Positions 12,001-27,000 of a stretch of 64,000 nucleotides of DNA are shown piece by piece (the first letter of the stretch is position 1; each line of letters opens with the position of its first letter). The notes under the pieces are model-generated. The model was not told the DNA's origin. It searched no databases and saw nothing but the letters and a program-made list of their open reading frames with translations. The position numbers and the translations under genes are program-made. The stretch covers positions 1,432,501 through 1,496,500 of the forward strand of contig CM019716.1 of assembly GCA_009760885.1 (NCBI GenBank), written 5' to 3'. Origin of the DNA: Achatina immaculata. Lineage: Eukaryota > Mollusca > Gastropoda > Stylommatophora > Achatinidae.

Positions 12001-15000
12001 AGGTTGCTAGAACCAACGGTTGACTGGCACAGTTAGTGTTAATACTCTCCATTGTTTGCTGAAACAGATAGTGGAGCATGTATGGGTGTGCCTCAAGCGT
12101 GATGATGCTAACTTCTGGATTCAAGATGTAACGTGATAGAGCACAGTGGTGTATGGTTACCCTTTGAAAAAAATTGTAGACTTTTGCTATACAAAATAAA
12201 TACTGTACTGTCACTTTTCTGTGCAAAAGCCATGTTGTTTCCTGGCTGAAAAGATGTACCTGAAACAGTATTTTAGGTGATTGTCATGTGATATGTTTCT
12301 TTTTCAAGCTTATATTTTATGGGCAATAAAGAATCTGAAAAACAGTAGATCACCAGATGTGATGGGATAACAGCTGAACTTATTAAAGCAAGGAGGAAAG
12401 GAATGTGCAACAATCTATCATGCACTATGTAAAAAAATATCTTATATCCTTCCTATGCTGTTAAACATCACATAGGGCTCACAAGGTAGTTCGTCAATTT
12501 GTCCTGTTTTCGGCGAGTTTTCAACCTCATTAAGGGATTTTATGCCCATTAGTTTGACCTCTCTTAACAATGTCCTCTTTAGAGTTTCCCATGGTCAGCC
12601 TTTTTTTCTTCAGCCTGTTGTGTTCCACTTGATAACTTGTTTTGGGATTCTCTGATCATTTCTTCTCATCACGTGACCAACATATGTCCATTTCCTTTTC
12701 CTGATCACCCATGAGACTGGTTGTTAGCTCATCTGTCTTATCTCTACATTGTTCTTGAATTCATTCCAGTTGATGCCGAGTATTTTCCTTAGATATTTGT
12801 TTTCAAAGAGTCTAATTTATTGTCTATTTCTTTAGTTGTTTTTCAGCTTTCGCATGCATAAATGAGAGTGGATATTACATTTGAATTTAATAGTCTTAAC
12901 TTGGTTTTTGTGCTTATAACTTTTGAATGCCATATGTTCTCAAGATTCTTGAAGATCAATGCTGCTTTTGTAATTCTAATTCTAACTTCCTTTCTGGTGT
13001 CACCATCCTGATCTGTAGTTGCTAAGGTATGAAAATTGATTGACTTCAACAGCTATCCCTTCTACATGTATTTTTCCATTTTGATTAATGGGAAGTTTTA
13101 TTATTTTTGTTTTGTCCTTGTTAATTTCAAGTCCTATTTTGCTAGCCAATGAAGACAGGATATCTGTTTTTTTCTTGCATGGAATTCACATCGTTATGAT
13201 AAGAGTTATGTCACCAGCAAAATCAAGATCTTCTAGTTGGGTCCCATGTACCCAGTCAATACCTGTGTTACCTGTGCAACATTTTTTCATTATGAATTCT
13301 ACTGCAATTCCAAAAAGCAAAGGAGATAGTATACATCCTTGTTTCATGTTTAATTTGGAACCACTCACTCATCTCTTCTTCTGTTTTGACTGCACAGACA
13401 TATCCATTGTAGAAGTCCTTAATGACGTTGACAATTTTAGATGGTATTCCATATAGATTGTTAGCGGGGGAGGGGTATCCCCTATCAAAGGAGATGTAAG
13501 ACGTCAGTCTATGGGATACCCTTGGGCAAGGTGGAGTACCCATATAGCCCCCCAATCAGGGTGATGTGAAGCCATGGGAGCAGGTGGTGGATGGATTGGG
13601 AGAGCAGCCGACAGATAATGTTGGTTATAGTCACCATTCTATGATGGTAAGCAGATGATCTCAATGTAGAGACTATGGCTATGATCACTGACTAGTACAG
13701 TCACTGCCTGGAAGGAAGCAATGGTATCTTCTGGAAATATACCAAGAAACCCAAACAGCAACATGGAAGGTCAGATAGGAAAAAAGATCTGGTGGTGAGT
13801 CCCCCTGGCCAGATAGATCTAATTTTAACACTGGGGAAGAGTGTGAGGCAGAGGTCAGTACTAGTAATTCTGATGACGGACAAAATCCTGACGGTGTTAC
13901 CAAGGAAAACCCCTGCATCAAACTAAAAAGAAAAATAAGAGTAGGAATTTGGAATGTGAGAAGTATGTATGAGGGAAAGTACCAAATAATAAGTGACGAG
14001 ATGTAAAAAAACGGGGATACACGTGTTGGGAATTTGCAAACATTGATGGAAAGGATCAGGACACATCAAGAGCGAGAATGATAATATCTTTATATACTCT
14101 AGTGGAGAATTAGGAGGAAAGAGTGGAGTGGTATTTTACTTGGACAAATTAACATCAAAAGCATTACTAGGTTACAATCCAGTAAGTGATAGAGTCCTCA
14201 CTATCAGACTTAAGGTACTCTTAGAAATGTAACAATTATCCAGATATATGCACCTACATCAGTAGCAGAAGAAGAGGAAGTAGAAGACTTTTATAACACC
14301 CTGCGAACGACGATAGACCAGGTACAGAAAAATGATATTGTATTAATAATGGGTGATTTTAATGCAAAGACTGGGACAGAAAGAGCAGAAGATGAAGGAT
14401 ATGTTGTAGGAAAATTTAGCATAGGACATTGAGGCAAGTGACAGTGTAATGGCGTTTTGCATGGAAAATGAGCTAATGATCGCTAACACACTTTTTAAAC
14501 AATGTCCAAGAAGACTTTACGCATGGACAAATCTGATGGGAAAACCAAGAATCAAATAGATTACATTTTAGTGCAAAGAAAGTAGAGATCAAGTATAACA
14601 TCAGCAAAAACTTTACCAGGTACTGATTGTGACACGGACCAGACTTATTAATAGCAGACATGAAGATAAAGATAAAAAAGACAGGGATCAAGACCACTCC
14701 ACTTTGATCTTACAAAAATACCAGAACAATATGGTATAGAAGTGAAGAATCTTTTCGAAATCCTGATGGCTGTACAGGAAATGATGACACCAGATGAATT
14801 GGCTACGCAGGCCAGAGATATTTTGATAACAGCAGCTAAAGACGTGGTTCCAGTAAAGAAAACACAAAAGAATGGATGGATTACAGTAGGCACACTTGAA
14901 CTGATAAAACAACATATAGAAATGAAGACGCAGTGGAAAGTGACAAACAAAAACAAAGAGAAATATAAATCTTTAACAAAAGAAGTATGAAGAAACATAA

Positions 15001-18000
15001 GAAAAGACAAAAAACAAAACATACAAGAATGTTGTGAAAGAATAGAAGGACATCAGAAGTGTGGAAGAGATAGTGAAATGTTTAAAGAAATGAAGACATT
15101 GACGAGAAATGTCACACCTAAGCTAAATGTAATTTGTGACGAGATGGGGAATACCTTGACAGGGACAGATGAAATTCTAGAAAGATGGAAGGAATATTGC
15201 AGAGGAATGTATGAAACAACTGACTATGAAAGCAGAAATCAGCAGTTGTGAATTATTATTGGAGGAGAAAGAACCCGAACCAACAGTAGAGATTAAGTTT
15301 TATTTGCAATAAGGAATCTGAAAAATGGTAAATCGCCAGGATGTGGTGAGATAACAGCTGACTTAATAAAGCAGGAGGAAAGGAATGTGCAACAATCTAT
15401 CATGCACTTTGTAAAAAGATGTGGCATTCAGGTATTTGGCCAAAAGAATGGAAAAGAACTGTATTCATACCACTGCCAAAAAAGGGTAACCTGAAATATG
15501 CACAAACTACAGAACTGTTGCCCTGATTAGTCATGCCAGTAAAATTCTGCTAAAAATCATAATGGGTAGACTTCGTAAGAAAATAGAAGTCAGTGTGGTC
15601 CAGTCTGGTTTTAGGCAAGGAAGAAGATCAAGAGATCATATATTCAGTATAAGATTAATAATACAGAAATGCAGAGAATTTAATGTGAATTTATATTTAT
15701 CTTTTATAGACTATTCAAAGGCATTTGATTGTGTACAACACCAGAAACTTTGGGAAATAATGGAAAAAATGGGATTTCCAACACATTTGATACATCACTG
15801 CTGTATCTAGACCAACAAGCAGCAGTAGGAATAAATGGTGAAACGACGACTTGGTTTGACATAAAACAAGGGGTCCGTCAGGGGTGCATATTGTTGCCTT
15901 ACTTATTTAACTTGTATACTGAAAATACAATGAGGAATGTTAGAGGAGATGTAGACAAAGAATATTACGATGCCATAACAATTGGAGGTTATGAAATACC
16001 AGAGATTAGATATGCTGATGACGCAGTATTACTGTCCACAACACATAAAAGGAATGGAAAAACTAATTATGTCAGTCCATAAGAACAGTGAAGAGCAAAA
16101 CCTTTATGCGAAGAAAACTAAACTGATGACAACTGACAAAACAAATAAGGCAGCTGATATATGTATCAGTGAGGAAAAATTGGAAGAAGTGGAGAATTTT
16201 GAATATCTTGGATCGCTAACTAATAATGGAGATACAATGAGGGAAATTAAAAGGACATCTATTGCTCTTCAGAAAGTAAAACAACTAAAGAATCTCTGGA
16301 GAGGAACAGACAGAACTACAAAAATAAGATGTTTAAGGGCATGCATCTTTCCCATCGCAGCATATGCCCGTGAGACCTGGACACTTAACAAAACAGCTGA
16401 GAAACACATAAATGCCTTTGAATATAAATGCTACAGAAGAATTCTTCAAATATCATGGACACAAAAAACAACAAATATATCCATACTACAAGAACTTAAT
16501 ATTAAAGAAGGCTGGCTAGTAAAGAGAATTAAAGAGAAAACTTAAATATTTTGGACACATTAAATGGCATATTCATCAGCAGGGCATCTTGCTTACAACT
16601 GAGAGGCCTACAGGAGTGCTGTTAGGGAGGCAAAGTTCTGCAAGGGACATACAAATGACTGACCGGCTGATAAAATAAAAAAAAGTTTTCAGGACCGTGG
16701 GTACATTTTTTCATATATTATCATTTAACTTTCAGTGAAAGCATGATCCAGCATTATACCTGAAAGGTATAGTGTTGTATGTAAAAGAGTGACATTAAAA
16801 GTAACATTATATAACTAGTCACAGATAAGGGAAAGAAAATTGTATAATGTTGAAATTATAAAAATGTTGTTGCTAAAAAAAATTGACATGATTTGTAAAT
16901 GTATTAGTAAAAATTTTGTTAATGGTAATGACAAAATGTGGAGTTAGCTTTTTGTCTTTCCAGCTAACATGATGTACACACCAGATGAAAAGCTAGGATT
17001 TGAGGCTGCTGTCACAGCTTTGGGTAGGTATATTGTGTGACTTATTGTTGCATCAAGGCACTGTTCTTGAGGAAAGTATTTTTATTTGCAGTAAACAGTG
17101 TGAACAATTACTGTTTTAGTTTTTTTTTTTTTGGAAGAGTAAGTGATCATTTTTCAGCTGTACAGACTGATCTGCCAGCTTTTCAACAAGCTCAGGAATG
17201 GCCTAACCAGCATGTGCACATGAGGCGTAAGATGATTGAAGAATATATTCTGCAGGAGTGCTTAACATATGAGGTGCAGAGAAAAAAAATATGATGTGGC
17301 CAGCACTGTATCAGTTTAAGAGAAGCTTTATGGGAATGTACAGCAACTCCAGCTGACTACAGAAGTACACAAGTTGACATCTGAGAATGTTTAAAGAAGA
17401 AGACTTTTATTTTAAGAAGATCTAAATTCTTGCTTTCATAGATGGTAAATGTATGAGATTTTTTTTATTATGCATTGTGAGACAAATGTATATTTAGCAG
17501 TGAACTTCTTTCCTCCATGTGATTTTTAATAGTAAAATGCCATCATTGAAACATAATAGTTAATAATTTGTGACATTACCTGGTGCATTACAGTATTTTT
17601 TTTTTTAACTGAAATATCAAAGCTCGTACATATAATGGATTATAGGGTTTATGTTCCATGATTGTTGAAAACTGGAAAATAAATTTTAAGATTTAACAGA
17701 CAATGAAAAATATCATGTTTGCACGAAACCCTCTGCTGATGAGAGTGGAACAACATCACAGCTCCTTGCTAAAAAATATAGAATTGGCTCGTTTATTATT
17801 CATTTATTTTCTCTTGTCTTTCACCATATTCTGAAAAGACTTCGTTTTTTTTTTGGTTTTTTTTTTGTAGTATCTTGTGAAGATTCTAATTTTAGGCATT
17901 TTGGACAATTTTATTAATTTTTATTAATAACACCTATGATTATGGTTTTCCATCTTTTTTGTTTGTTTGTTTTCGACATGCTCCGTGAAGCTTTTGAGTC

Positions 18001-21000
18001 CTTATTAATCTTCTTGCATTGTATTCTGTGATCCAGGTACAAGTAGTTGTGTTACATTTATGCTAGAGGGCTGTATTGCTTCATTCTCTGTTTCTTGTTG
18101 GTGAGAAATGGCCATTCTCCTCTTTTCATGTTCTTTATTTTGTCAGTGCTATATCTATTGCCCTTGTCCGTCCACCCACCCCCCCCCCCCCCCCACCACC
18201 TCACATGACTACATGAAATTTGTGCTTATTCTTTAGTGCTTTATTTTGACAATAATCTTATTAATGGTTGAAGCATCTGAGAGATAGAAGTCATCATGTT
18301 AATAGTTTCTTTATCGTCATCTCTGTGTGCGTTACTGTCTGCAGTTCTGGATAAAATAGATTTTCTTTTTTTTTGCAGTTCTTGTACAGAACCGTATAGT
18401 TTAGCCAGTTCTTGTGTAGAGCCGTACAGTTTAGCTTCTTATGTTAATGGTTATAGGACAGAGTTACTAGAGCATCTGTGAGATAGAACTTCATGCAAAT
18501 GGCAACATGCAAAGTTATTAGAATATCTAAGAAATATAACTGGTCATGTTAATGGTTACTGCAAAAAATTGTAAAATACCTAAGAAATAGAACTGAGCCA
18601 TGTTAATGGTTACAGCACAATGTTTTTAGAATATCTAAGAAGTAGACTGGTCATGTTAGTGGCAACAAGACAAAAGTTGTTATAATATGTAAGAAATAGA
18701 ACTGGTCATGTTAATGGTAACTGCACAGAAGCTGTTAGAATACCAGAGAGAAATTGGATTAGAATGTAGGTGACTGCATAGATCATTTTTGTTGCCAGGT
18801 ATGAAAGCAAATATTGCAGAGGCAGATCATCCCTTGTTATGTGAGAGCACCAGAAGACAAAGAGGTGAACTGGCAATTTCCATGCTGGTTCATTACAAAG
18901 ATGACCAGATAAAACTAAGCAAGGTAGGGAGTTTTTTTTCATTTTCTTTTAAATTTCTTCAGAATTAAAAAGATCACTATAATAGTTGCATTTAAGATCT
19001 CATAGGGCACATATATGCACTCATGGTTCTTAACTCTTCCCATGCCTTTCGTCACTTGGACAGTGGTTCCGGTTTCTCACATGGTGCCTTTAGTCGCTTT
19101 AGCGACGGTTGGTTTCATTAAAAACCTGGTGTAATGTTTAGATTGTAAACATTTAGTGCGCATGCCCTGTGACCTTTTCCAAAATGACTGAAGAGTGCTT
19201 AGTTACGAGTGAGAAAATTGAAGTTTTCTGCAAGAAATTTCAATTTTTGGTGATGTAGATAGGGGTATGGACATGCCCTGTGACCAGACCACTGTTTTTG
19301 AATGTATCCCAAGTAGATCTAGACATATTAGACGACTGGAGAAGTAGTTAGAAGGTTATTTCAGACATTATTCTACCGATAATGCAACATTGAATCACAA
19401 TACGACGTCAGCAGGTAGATCTGCGCATCTCAGATAGTACATATTGTACCTCTAGGCCTTTCCAATGTTAAGTTGGACACAATCATTGTCTAAAAACATG
19501 ACATTACTTCTTTTTTTCCTAAAAAACTCTGCATTTATGAAATCTTCATACATTTAGTTATATTTTGAAACATCATAAGTACACGGAAGGTGCCCCAGAC
19601 TGTGGAACATATCCTCCAAAACTGTACCAACTACGAGACACTGAGAAATAATTACTGGCCAAGTGAAACCACTAAAGATGATAAGCTCTATGGTTCCATA
19701 CATGAATTACAAAAAACAGTGAAATTTATCCAAGAGACAGGACTGCAGATATAGGCAGTCAGTGCGTACGAAGAAGAAGAAGAAGTACACGGAAGTACAT
19801 GGAAATACTGTGTTTCATTCAATTTTACAACTATACTCCCTATACATATCAAGACTCACACTTTTAATCCAGCACCCAACTGAATGTCAGCGTTTCTTCC
19901 TGAGACACAGGAAGAGTTAATGTCTGTGTTCGTATCTTCTGTTATGTCATATGTACATTTTGAAGTTGCATGAATTAATGCAAAGGATTCATGATATCAG
20001 CACATTTTACATAAATACCTTCAGAAATAAAAATTCATGAGTATTTTTCATTCATGTTTTCATGCAGTCTACAAGAGGGTAGAATATGGTTTTTTAGTAA
20101 CCCTCGGTAAAATAATCGTGGGATATGGGTCTCTTTTAGCTCCAGAATATCCAAAAACTGAGGATTAACTATTTCATTGGGGAAATTAGGTGTCTTATTG
20201 GAGGGGGGGGGGGATTAACAGTTTGATTAGGGAAATTAACTATCTTATGAGAGGAGTAAACTATTTTATGGGGGGGGGGGAGATTAACTATTTTATTGGG
20301 GATATTAACAGTTTTATCGTGGAAATTAACTATCTTATGAGAGGAATTAACTATTTTACAGGGGGGAGGGGTTAACTATTTTTTTGGGGAAAGTAACTGT
20401 CTTATGGGGGGGGGGATTAACTATTTTATAGAATTATTTTATTGAGTCTTAAAGGTCAAGAGGTTAGTTTTCTAATACCACAGAGAGTGAGAGTATGGGA
20501 GGAGATTGGTGTGTGAATGCAAGTAAATTGTTTCACATTGCAGCATTTTTGATGGTGGCCTAGAGTGGTTTTTTTCGGACAAGGATCTTGATGTTATGTC
20601 AGAGAAGCATCTTGGCCACCTACACCTAAAAGTTTTGCAGAAACAGTAACAGTATTTAAGGCAGTTAAATGCTTCAGGGGTTGTGTTGATAAAATTATTT
20701 ATAAAATTGTTCACTTTTAATTTTCAACATGGTCTTCACTTAGAGAAATTAAAAGAAAAATTATCACACAACCAGTGGCTTTTTAATACTAGATCTACAG
20801 TTCAGAAATACAGTTATGCACATATAAAAGTAAGCATAATACTGAAGCATTGAAACTGGATAAGACTTGGCATGGAAAATTCACTTATTGGTAGTTTCCC
20901 AGTTAAATTTTAGGAAGAATTTTTTTTTTACAATATAAAAACCACCAACCTCTTTTCTTTCCTCTTGAAATCTGACACCCTCAACATTTTAACAAAACTG

Positions 21001-24000
21001 GTTCTCTTTATTAAACCAGCGCACTTATCAAGGTTTCATGAAGTATGTATTCTTTTGCACACAGATAATGGATAGGTTGCTGGACAAGGAAGTACATCAG
21101 CAGTACAAGGCACCCAGCTTGATCAACTATCTGTCCGGACAAAAGCAGGCCTCCTCTTTCCACAGCTCAGCTGCTTCAGCACCTGGTGGTGGTCACCTGA
21201 GAGATTCAGGCGCTATTTCTGGGCATCGGTCTCACTGTGGCAGAAGTGACTTTGACAAATTATTTGTTCCAGAGAGAGGGGCAACGGGAGTTGCTCAGTC
21301 GGGTAAGGTTTGCACTTAAAAGTGTAAAACTGGTTTGTTATTCTTAAATCATAAACTATGTAGGGTTGTGGACAGTGGCAGCATTTTACATTACCTGGAC
21401 TGAGTAGTCTAAAGATATTGCATTTGTCATGAAGTTTCTTTAGTTTAAATGTTAGAGGAAAAAAAAAAGACATCAACTTGAATGAAGTAAACATATTTCA
21501 TCAAAACTAGCTTACAAGGGTATGTCAAAATTACAAGAAAACTTTTATGACCAGTAATTATTATTATAGCCTTGTATGTTATAATTAATCTACTTTTGTG
21601 GGTTATACATATTATTATTGAAATATCATGGGTTTAGTATTGTGGGTTTAATATGATTATCATAATGTTATAAATTATAATGATTATTATTGTAATGGAG
21701 TAGGTTGTAATGTAAACACAGTATTTGTTGACCTCTGTTCAGAACCCACAGTGCCATGCTTGGAGAGGGGTACTTGGCGAGATGATCGCATGGATTCAGG
21801 GCTTAGTACTGATAATGACCCAACACCAGTGGCTGCTTCAGCAAATTCAACTCCAAATGGTGGAGCCAGACCAAAAACAACCTTTTCTTTAAGATATACA
21901 AGGTAAATTTTAAGTTTCAGGTGAATCAGTATTTGTTTAGGTAGATTTCATTGCAAACAGTTCCTGTATGACTTGCCTTTCTGTAGTTGATCTATGCAGT
22001 CTTATTGTACAGTTTGATAAGCATTCAGTATATATGTGAGTTGCTCTTGTTGAAGGCCTAGTATTCTTTTTATGTACTTATCCGTGTTGCCATGTTTTTG
22101 AAGGTATTTTTTTTGTCCTTAAAGTGGCATTGGTTGCATTGTGTCACAGTCTGTATCTAGGCTGTGATATTTGTGCATTTTGGCCTGACACATCCAATTT
22201 TGGCTAGGCATATTTTTAGGTCTGAGCTCTCCTTCCCGTTTCAATACCTATTCATGTCTGTTTCCAAGGGGCACCACTAGGAGATAGAATAAGGTCTTGG
22301 TCAGCAGTAGTTCACCAACACTGCCACAAGCAGTCTGGATTGCTGACCACTGTCTTATTCAGCTCAGGTACCACATCTTTGCCTGCTGTTTTAGTGATAC
22401 AAATGATAAGGCCATGGTTGTCTTACAAGGTCCAGACTCATTCTTATATCCTTCCTCATTTAACAGCGGTAGAGACACAGACAGTTCTGCCATGGAGGAA
22501 GAAGATGACCTCAAAGCTCTGGAAGCCAAAATACGGTGCATGGGAATGAAGAAGAAACCCTCTCAGGGTAAGTCATGTTATTTTTTATTTGTTTTTAATA
22601 ATGAAAACTGCTGTAGTGAATGGGACCTCATTCCTATGGCACACAAATGTATATGATTTTGTTAACATCTTGTTTGATGTAATCGGTGAAACCTTAACTC
22701 TTAAGACGGGTCACATGAAGGGTTTTTTGAAAAATTAAACCTGCTGTTATATGGTATGTATATATAAAATATACTGAGTGGTTAGGCACTTGGTCTACTA
22801 AATCTGGTGGTACCAGGTTCAGATCTCAGCAGTGGGGATTTTTTTTCTAATATGACCACACCAGAAAGGTCTCAGAGTCCAATCAGCTCTTAAAAATGGG
22901 TACTAGAGAAATCTCAGAAGGTAAAATGGGGCAAGGCATGATACTGACCACAACATGCTTTCATGTCCCAAAGGTCTTGGAAATGAGGATTTTACTTTTT
23001 TATATGGTTTTGTTCAGTTATTGAGAGTTCATAATTCTTAAACTGGTGAAAAAACTTTAAATAAGCATCGAGTTCTTTCCAGATAAAACAATCACATCTG
23101 TGTTATTTGATTACAAAAAATGTTTATATGTCTTGAGTGTTGTTTGTTAGGATTTGAGTTAACTTTATTTGAATGGTCACAAAGTGTCTACGGTGCTTCA
23201 TAAAGCTAGATTTGGAAAAAAAATCAAGTGGAAGTTCTTACAGTGAAATTATGCCATGTTATGAGGATGAAAGTTTTGAATAGGTACTGAGCCCATTGTT
23301 TCCCCGAGTCTGTTATTTGAAGTTCTGCACCAACAGCAGAACATCTTGTTTACAACTGAGAGGCCTTCAAGAGAGCTGGTGGGGAAGCAGAGTTCCCCAG
23401 TGAACATGTTAATGAGTGAACGAATGTCACTGTTTGAGTGTATCTTGTTAATGAGGAGTTTTTGTGTCAAAATGTGTGTGATTTATATAATGTGCTGACA
23501 GGACTTAACCAGTTTGCTTTTCTGCAGGTATGGCAAGCATAGACAGCAGTGCCCCAGAGACCACATCCAGTGACAACTCTCCCACTTTAGTGAGGAGAAA
23601 CTTTGGCAAACACCAGGGCCCTGGCAGTGACAGTGGCAGTAGTGGAGAGAGTGACTCCCTTGGCTCCAGCAGCAGTGGGGATAAAGTTGGTCGAGCCATA
23701 CCCAGGGATAATGAGAGGTAAGGCAGAGGGTAGAAATGCTCATTTTGTGATTCCATTTAGTGAATATCAGTTCAGTTAGCAGTGAATATTGTTGTGGCAA
23801 AAGTGGAAGCCAGCAAAATTAATTTTTTAAAGTATGTTGCAAAAAGTTCTTTATGGATATGTGATCCCGATTTGTAGATATAACTGTAGCAGTTAATATA
23901 ATGATTGAGCATTATTTATTGTATAACTCACAAGTGTGCTTTCCATTATGGATTGTAGAAGAACGTTAGATCAGTTATTAGAGATTAGAATATGATGATG

Positions 24001-27000
24001 GTCCATGAAATGGATGATGGTCCAGAGGAAAGTTTTATTGCCTTATTTTGAACATTAAGCTTTTTTGTTCTAATTCAGTTGAATGTCAGTTTAAATACTG
24101 GGTAAAAATTCCTCTGATGTGTCATATAATGTTTGAAATTCTTAATATAATTTCAAAGTTTTTCCCAATTATATTTCATGGAACTCAAGAAACCAGATTG
24201 ATTAAGAAATACTGTTCACAAAGATTTTGTACTTCAAAACTGCTTATATTCCAAAACTGAACAGCTACAGTGGACAGCAAAGTTCTCCACTCTGGCAACT
24301 GTTGCAAAGAATTTAGCTAAATTCTATATTTCCATCACTGCTACCTTTATGTAGAATTCATGGTGATTTTAAGTTCTGCTCAGTGTAACTTTGGGGTGTG
24401 GGAATTGAGATTGTAATTGTCATAGTGATCAGTGACAAAAGAGTATCAGCAGTTTATCACCGCTTGATTAGATGCCTAATTCTGATTAGGCTAAAAAATA
24501 AAAAAAAGGAGGGGGGGGGGAGCATAGTGTAATTAAAAACAGATTTGAATACCCGCACCTTGCAATGGTAGCTAATGTATTTACCCAGAGGCAGAGTGAA
24601 ACAAGTCAGCACACAGGAATAGTTGAGGAAGTTGATTGAGCATGCATCTGAGGTCTAAGAAATAGGCTGGGTATGAAGTTGATTGGGACATAGGCATCAT
24701 TCTTTGAAATTAAACCCACAGATTAAGAGAAGACCTCATGACTAAATATAATTTAAAAGGAGGTAAAAATATAACTTTTGGGACACCTCCTGATATACCT
24801 GGAAGTGTCCCACATGTCATTTTGCATTTTGCCATGTGTGACAAATTCTGTTGTAGAACTGACATTTGTTTTACAGCCCACCAAGTCCTTATCTGAACCG
24901 AATATCTCTACCTGGAATCATAGATGCAAGAGCTCCCTCTAGTGGCAAGAACCTCAGGTATTTGTTTTACAGCATGTACATTTATTTCTTTGTTTTCTTC
25001 AGATGTTGTTGCAGATCTGCCTGTAGTCTGTCCTACTGTTAGTAATTGATGTAGAATGTCTGGAACAGAGTGAAAGTTGTGTGATAAATGGAAGAATGTC
25101 AGATGGTCCTGTGTGCCGCCCAGTTCTTCTCCCTTTCAGATAGTTCTTTCATTTACTACCATAGATGTGTGCATGTATATCATTATTCATTGACTGTGAA
25201 CAACATAAGCAGCAGAGATGTGAAAGCAGAGAGTTTGTGATATGTGGAATATGATTGCTTTCTCCAGCAGAGTTGGATGGTATTATTTTTCACACATTTC
25301 ATGAATATCATCTTTGTTTTGTGGCTAATTTTATTCTAAGGGTTTTCTTATTTACTGTATTTAAACATTGTAATACTTTAATACTCTTTTAGTTTGTAAA
25401 TACTATTTACTTAATTCTCATTATCACAGTCAGAATAGTTAAGGGTGATTATTTATGCTAGCAAACATAATTTAAAATTTTTTTTGAGCATTTATATAAA
25501 GTCAAGATGGTAAGAATCAAGATTTAAAGTATTTTTCCATATTAAGGCATAGTAGTACACTAACAGCTAAACTTAAGAGGCTAGTTTAAAATGAATAGAT
25601 CAGGAGGATAATAGTAATGCAGATGGGCAGATAAACAACAGAAGATGGGCAGATTGGCAGCTTGGCAGCTTGGCCAGATGAACCATTAAAGTAAGACACA
25701 GCCAGCAGAAACTTCATTACTGCCAACCTTACATGGGAGATGGTACGTCTTCTTCTTCTTCTTCTTTGTTCGCATTGTCTGTCTATATCTGCAGTCCTGT
25801 CTCTTGGATAAATTTCACTATTTTTTGTAACTCATGTATGGAACCGTAGAGCTTATCTTCTTTAGTGGTTTCACTGGGCCAGTAATTATTTCTCAGTGTC
25901 TCGTAGTTGATGCAGTTCTGGAGGATATGTTCCACAGTTTGGGGCACCTGGGCACATGTACACAGATTAGTAGTATCAACCTTAAACTTTGTATACATAT
26001 GACTTCGGAGTCGGCTGTTTCCTGTTCGGAGACGGAAGATGGTGACTTGTTCCTTTCTGTTTAGCATGTGATAGTCATCATGTGGTGGTGTTTGTGGCTT
26101 CCTGTAGGTTTTTATCATGCTTTTCTTTTGATTATAGGTGATTGGTATGTCTGGTTGCTCCATTTCAGTGCCCTCCTTGGCCAGATGGTCAGCTTTCTCA
26201 TTGCCCGGTATCCCACAGTGGGAGGGAATCCATTGCAAAGTGACTCCATGTTGTAAGCCAATTTTTGACAAGGCATCTTTAAGGTCTGGTAGTTTGTTGC
26301 ACTGAAGAGCTTCCAGTACTGATCTTGCATCTGTGAGAATTACTACAGGACATGTATCAATTCTGGAGTCTGATAGTTTTTCAACTGCAGCAATAATTGC
26401 CCTAACTTCTGCATCAAAGTTGTTGCAGTATTTACCAGTGGGTATGGAAATCTTGTCGATGGTGTTGTTTGGATATTCAATATATGCTCCTGCCCCTCCA
26501 TTCTTTATGGCATTATGTGCAGATCCATCTGTATACGCACATATCCAGGTGTCACATGGATATTTATCATCTAGAACACTAAGTGTGGCTGTTGATCTTA
26601 CAAGACTGCTCTGCATCTCACCATTCTGCACACCTTTCACTTCAGTCTGAATAGTTATTTGTGTATAATCTGCTTCTTTCCATGGTGTATGCTCTGGTAC
26701 AGATGATAATGGAGCGACTACAGTTGGAAGGTCAGGTATCAGCTTACGCATACGCTTGGCCTGATGAATGAGGCTGCTTCTTTTAAGCCGTCCTAATGCC
26801 AAGTTATTGAGTCTCTCCTTCAGGGATGGCTTACAGAGCTAAGGAATTTTTCTCCCATGGTCATGACCTTTGTGTCTCTACGTTCCTTTAGCGGTTGAAC
26901 ACCAACTATTTTCTGCATTTCTACTATTGGTGTGGACCTCATGGCACCTGTAATAATCCGTAGTGACTGATTTTGAACCTTGTCTAGATTATGCAGCGTA

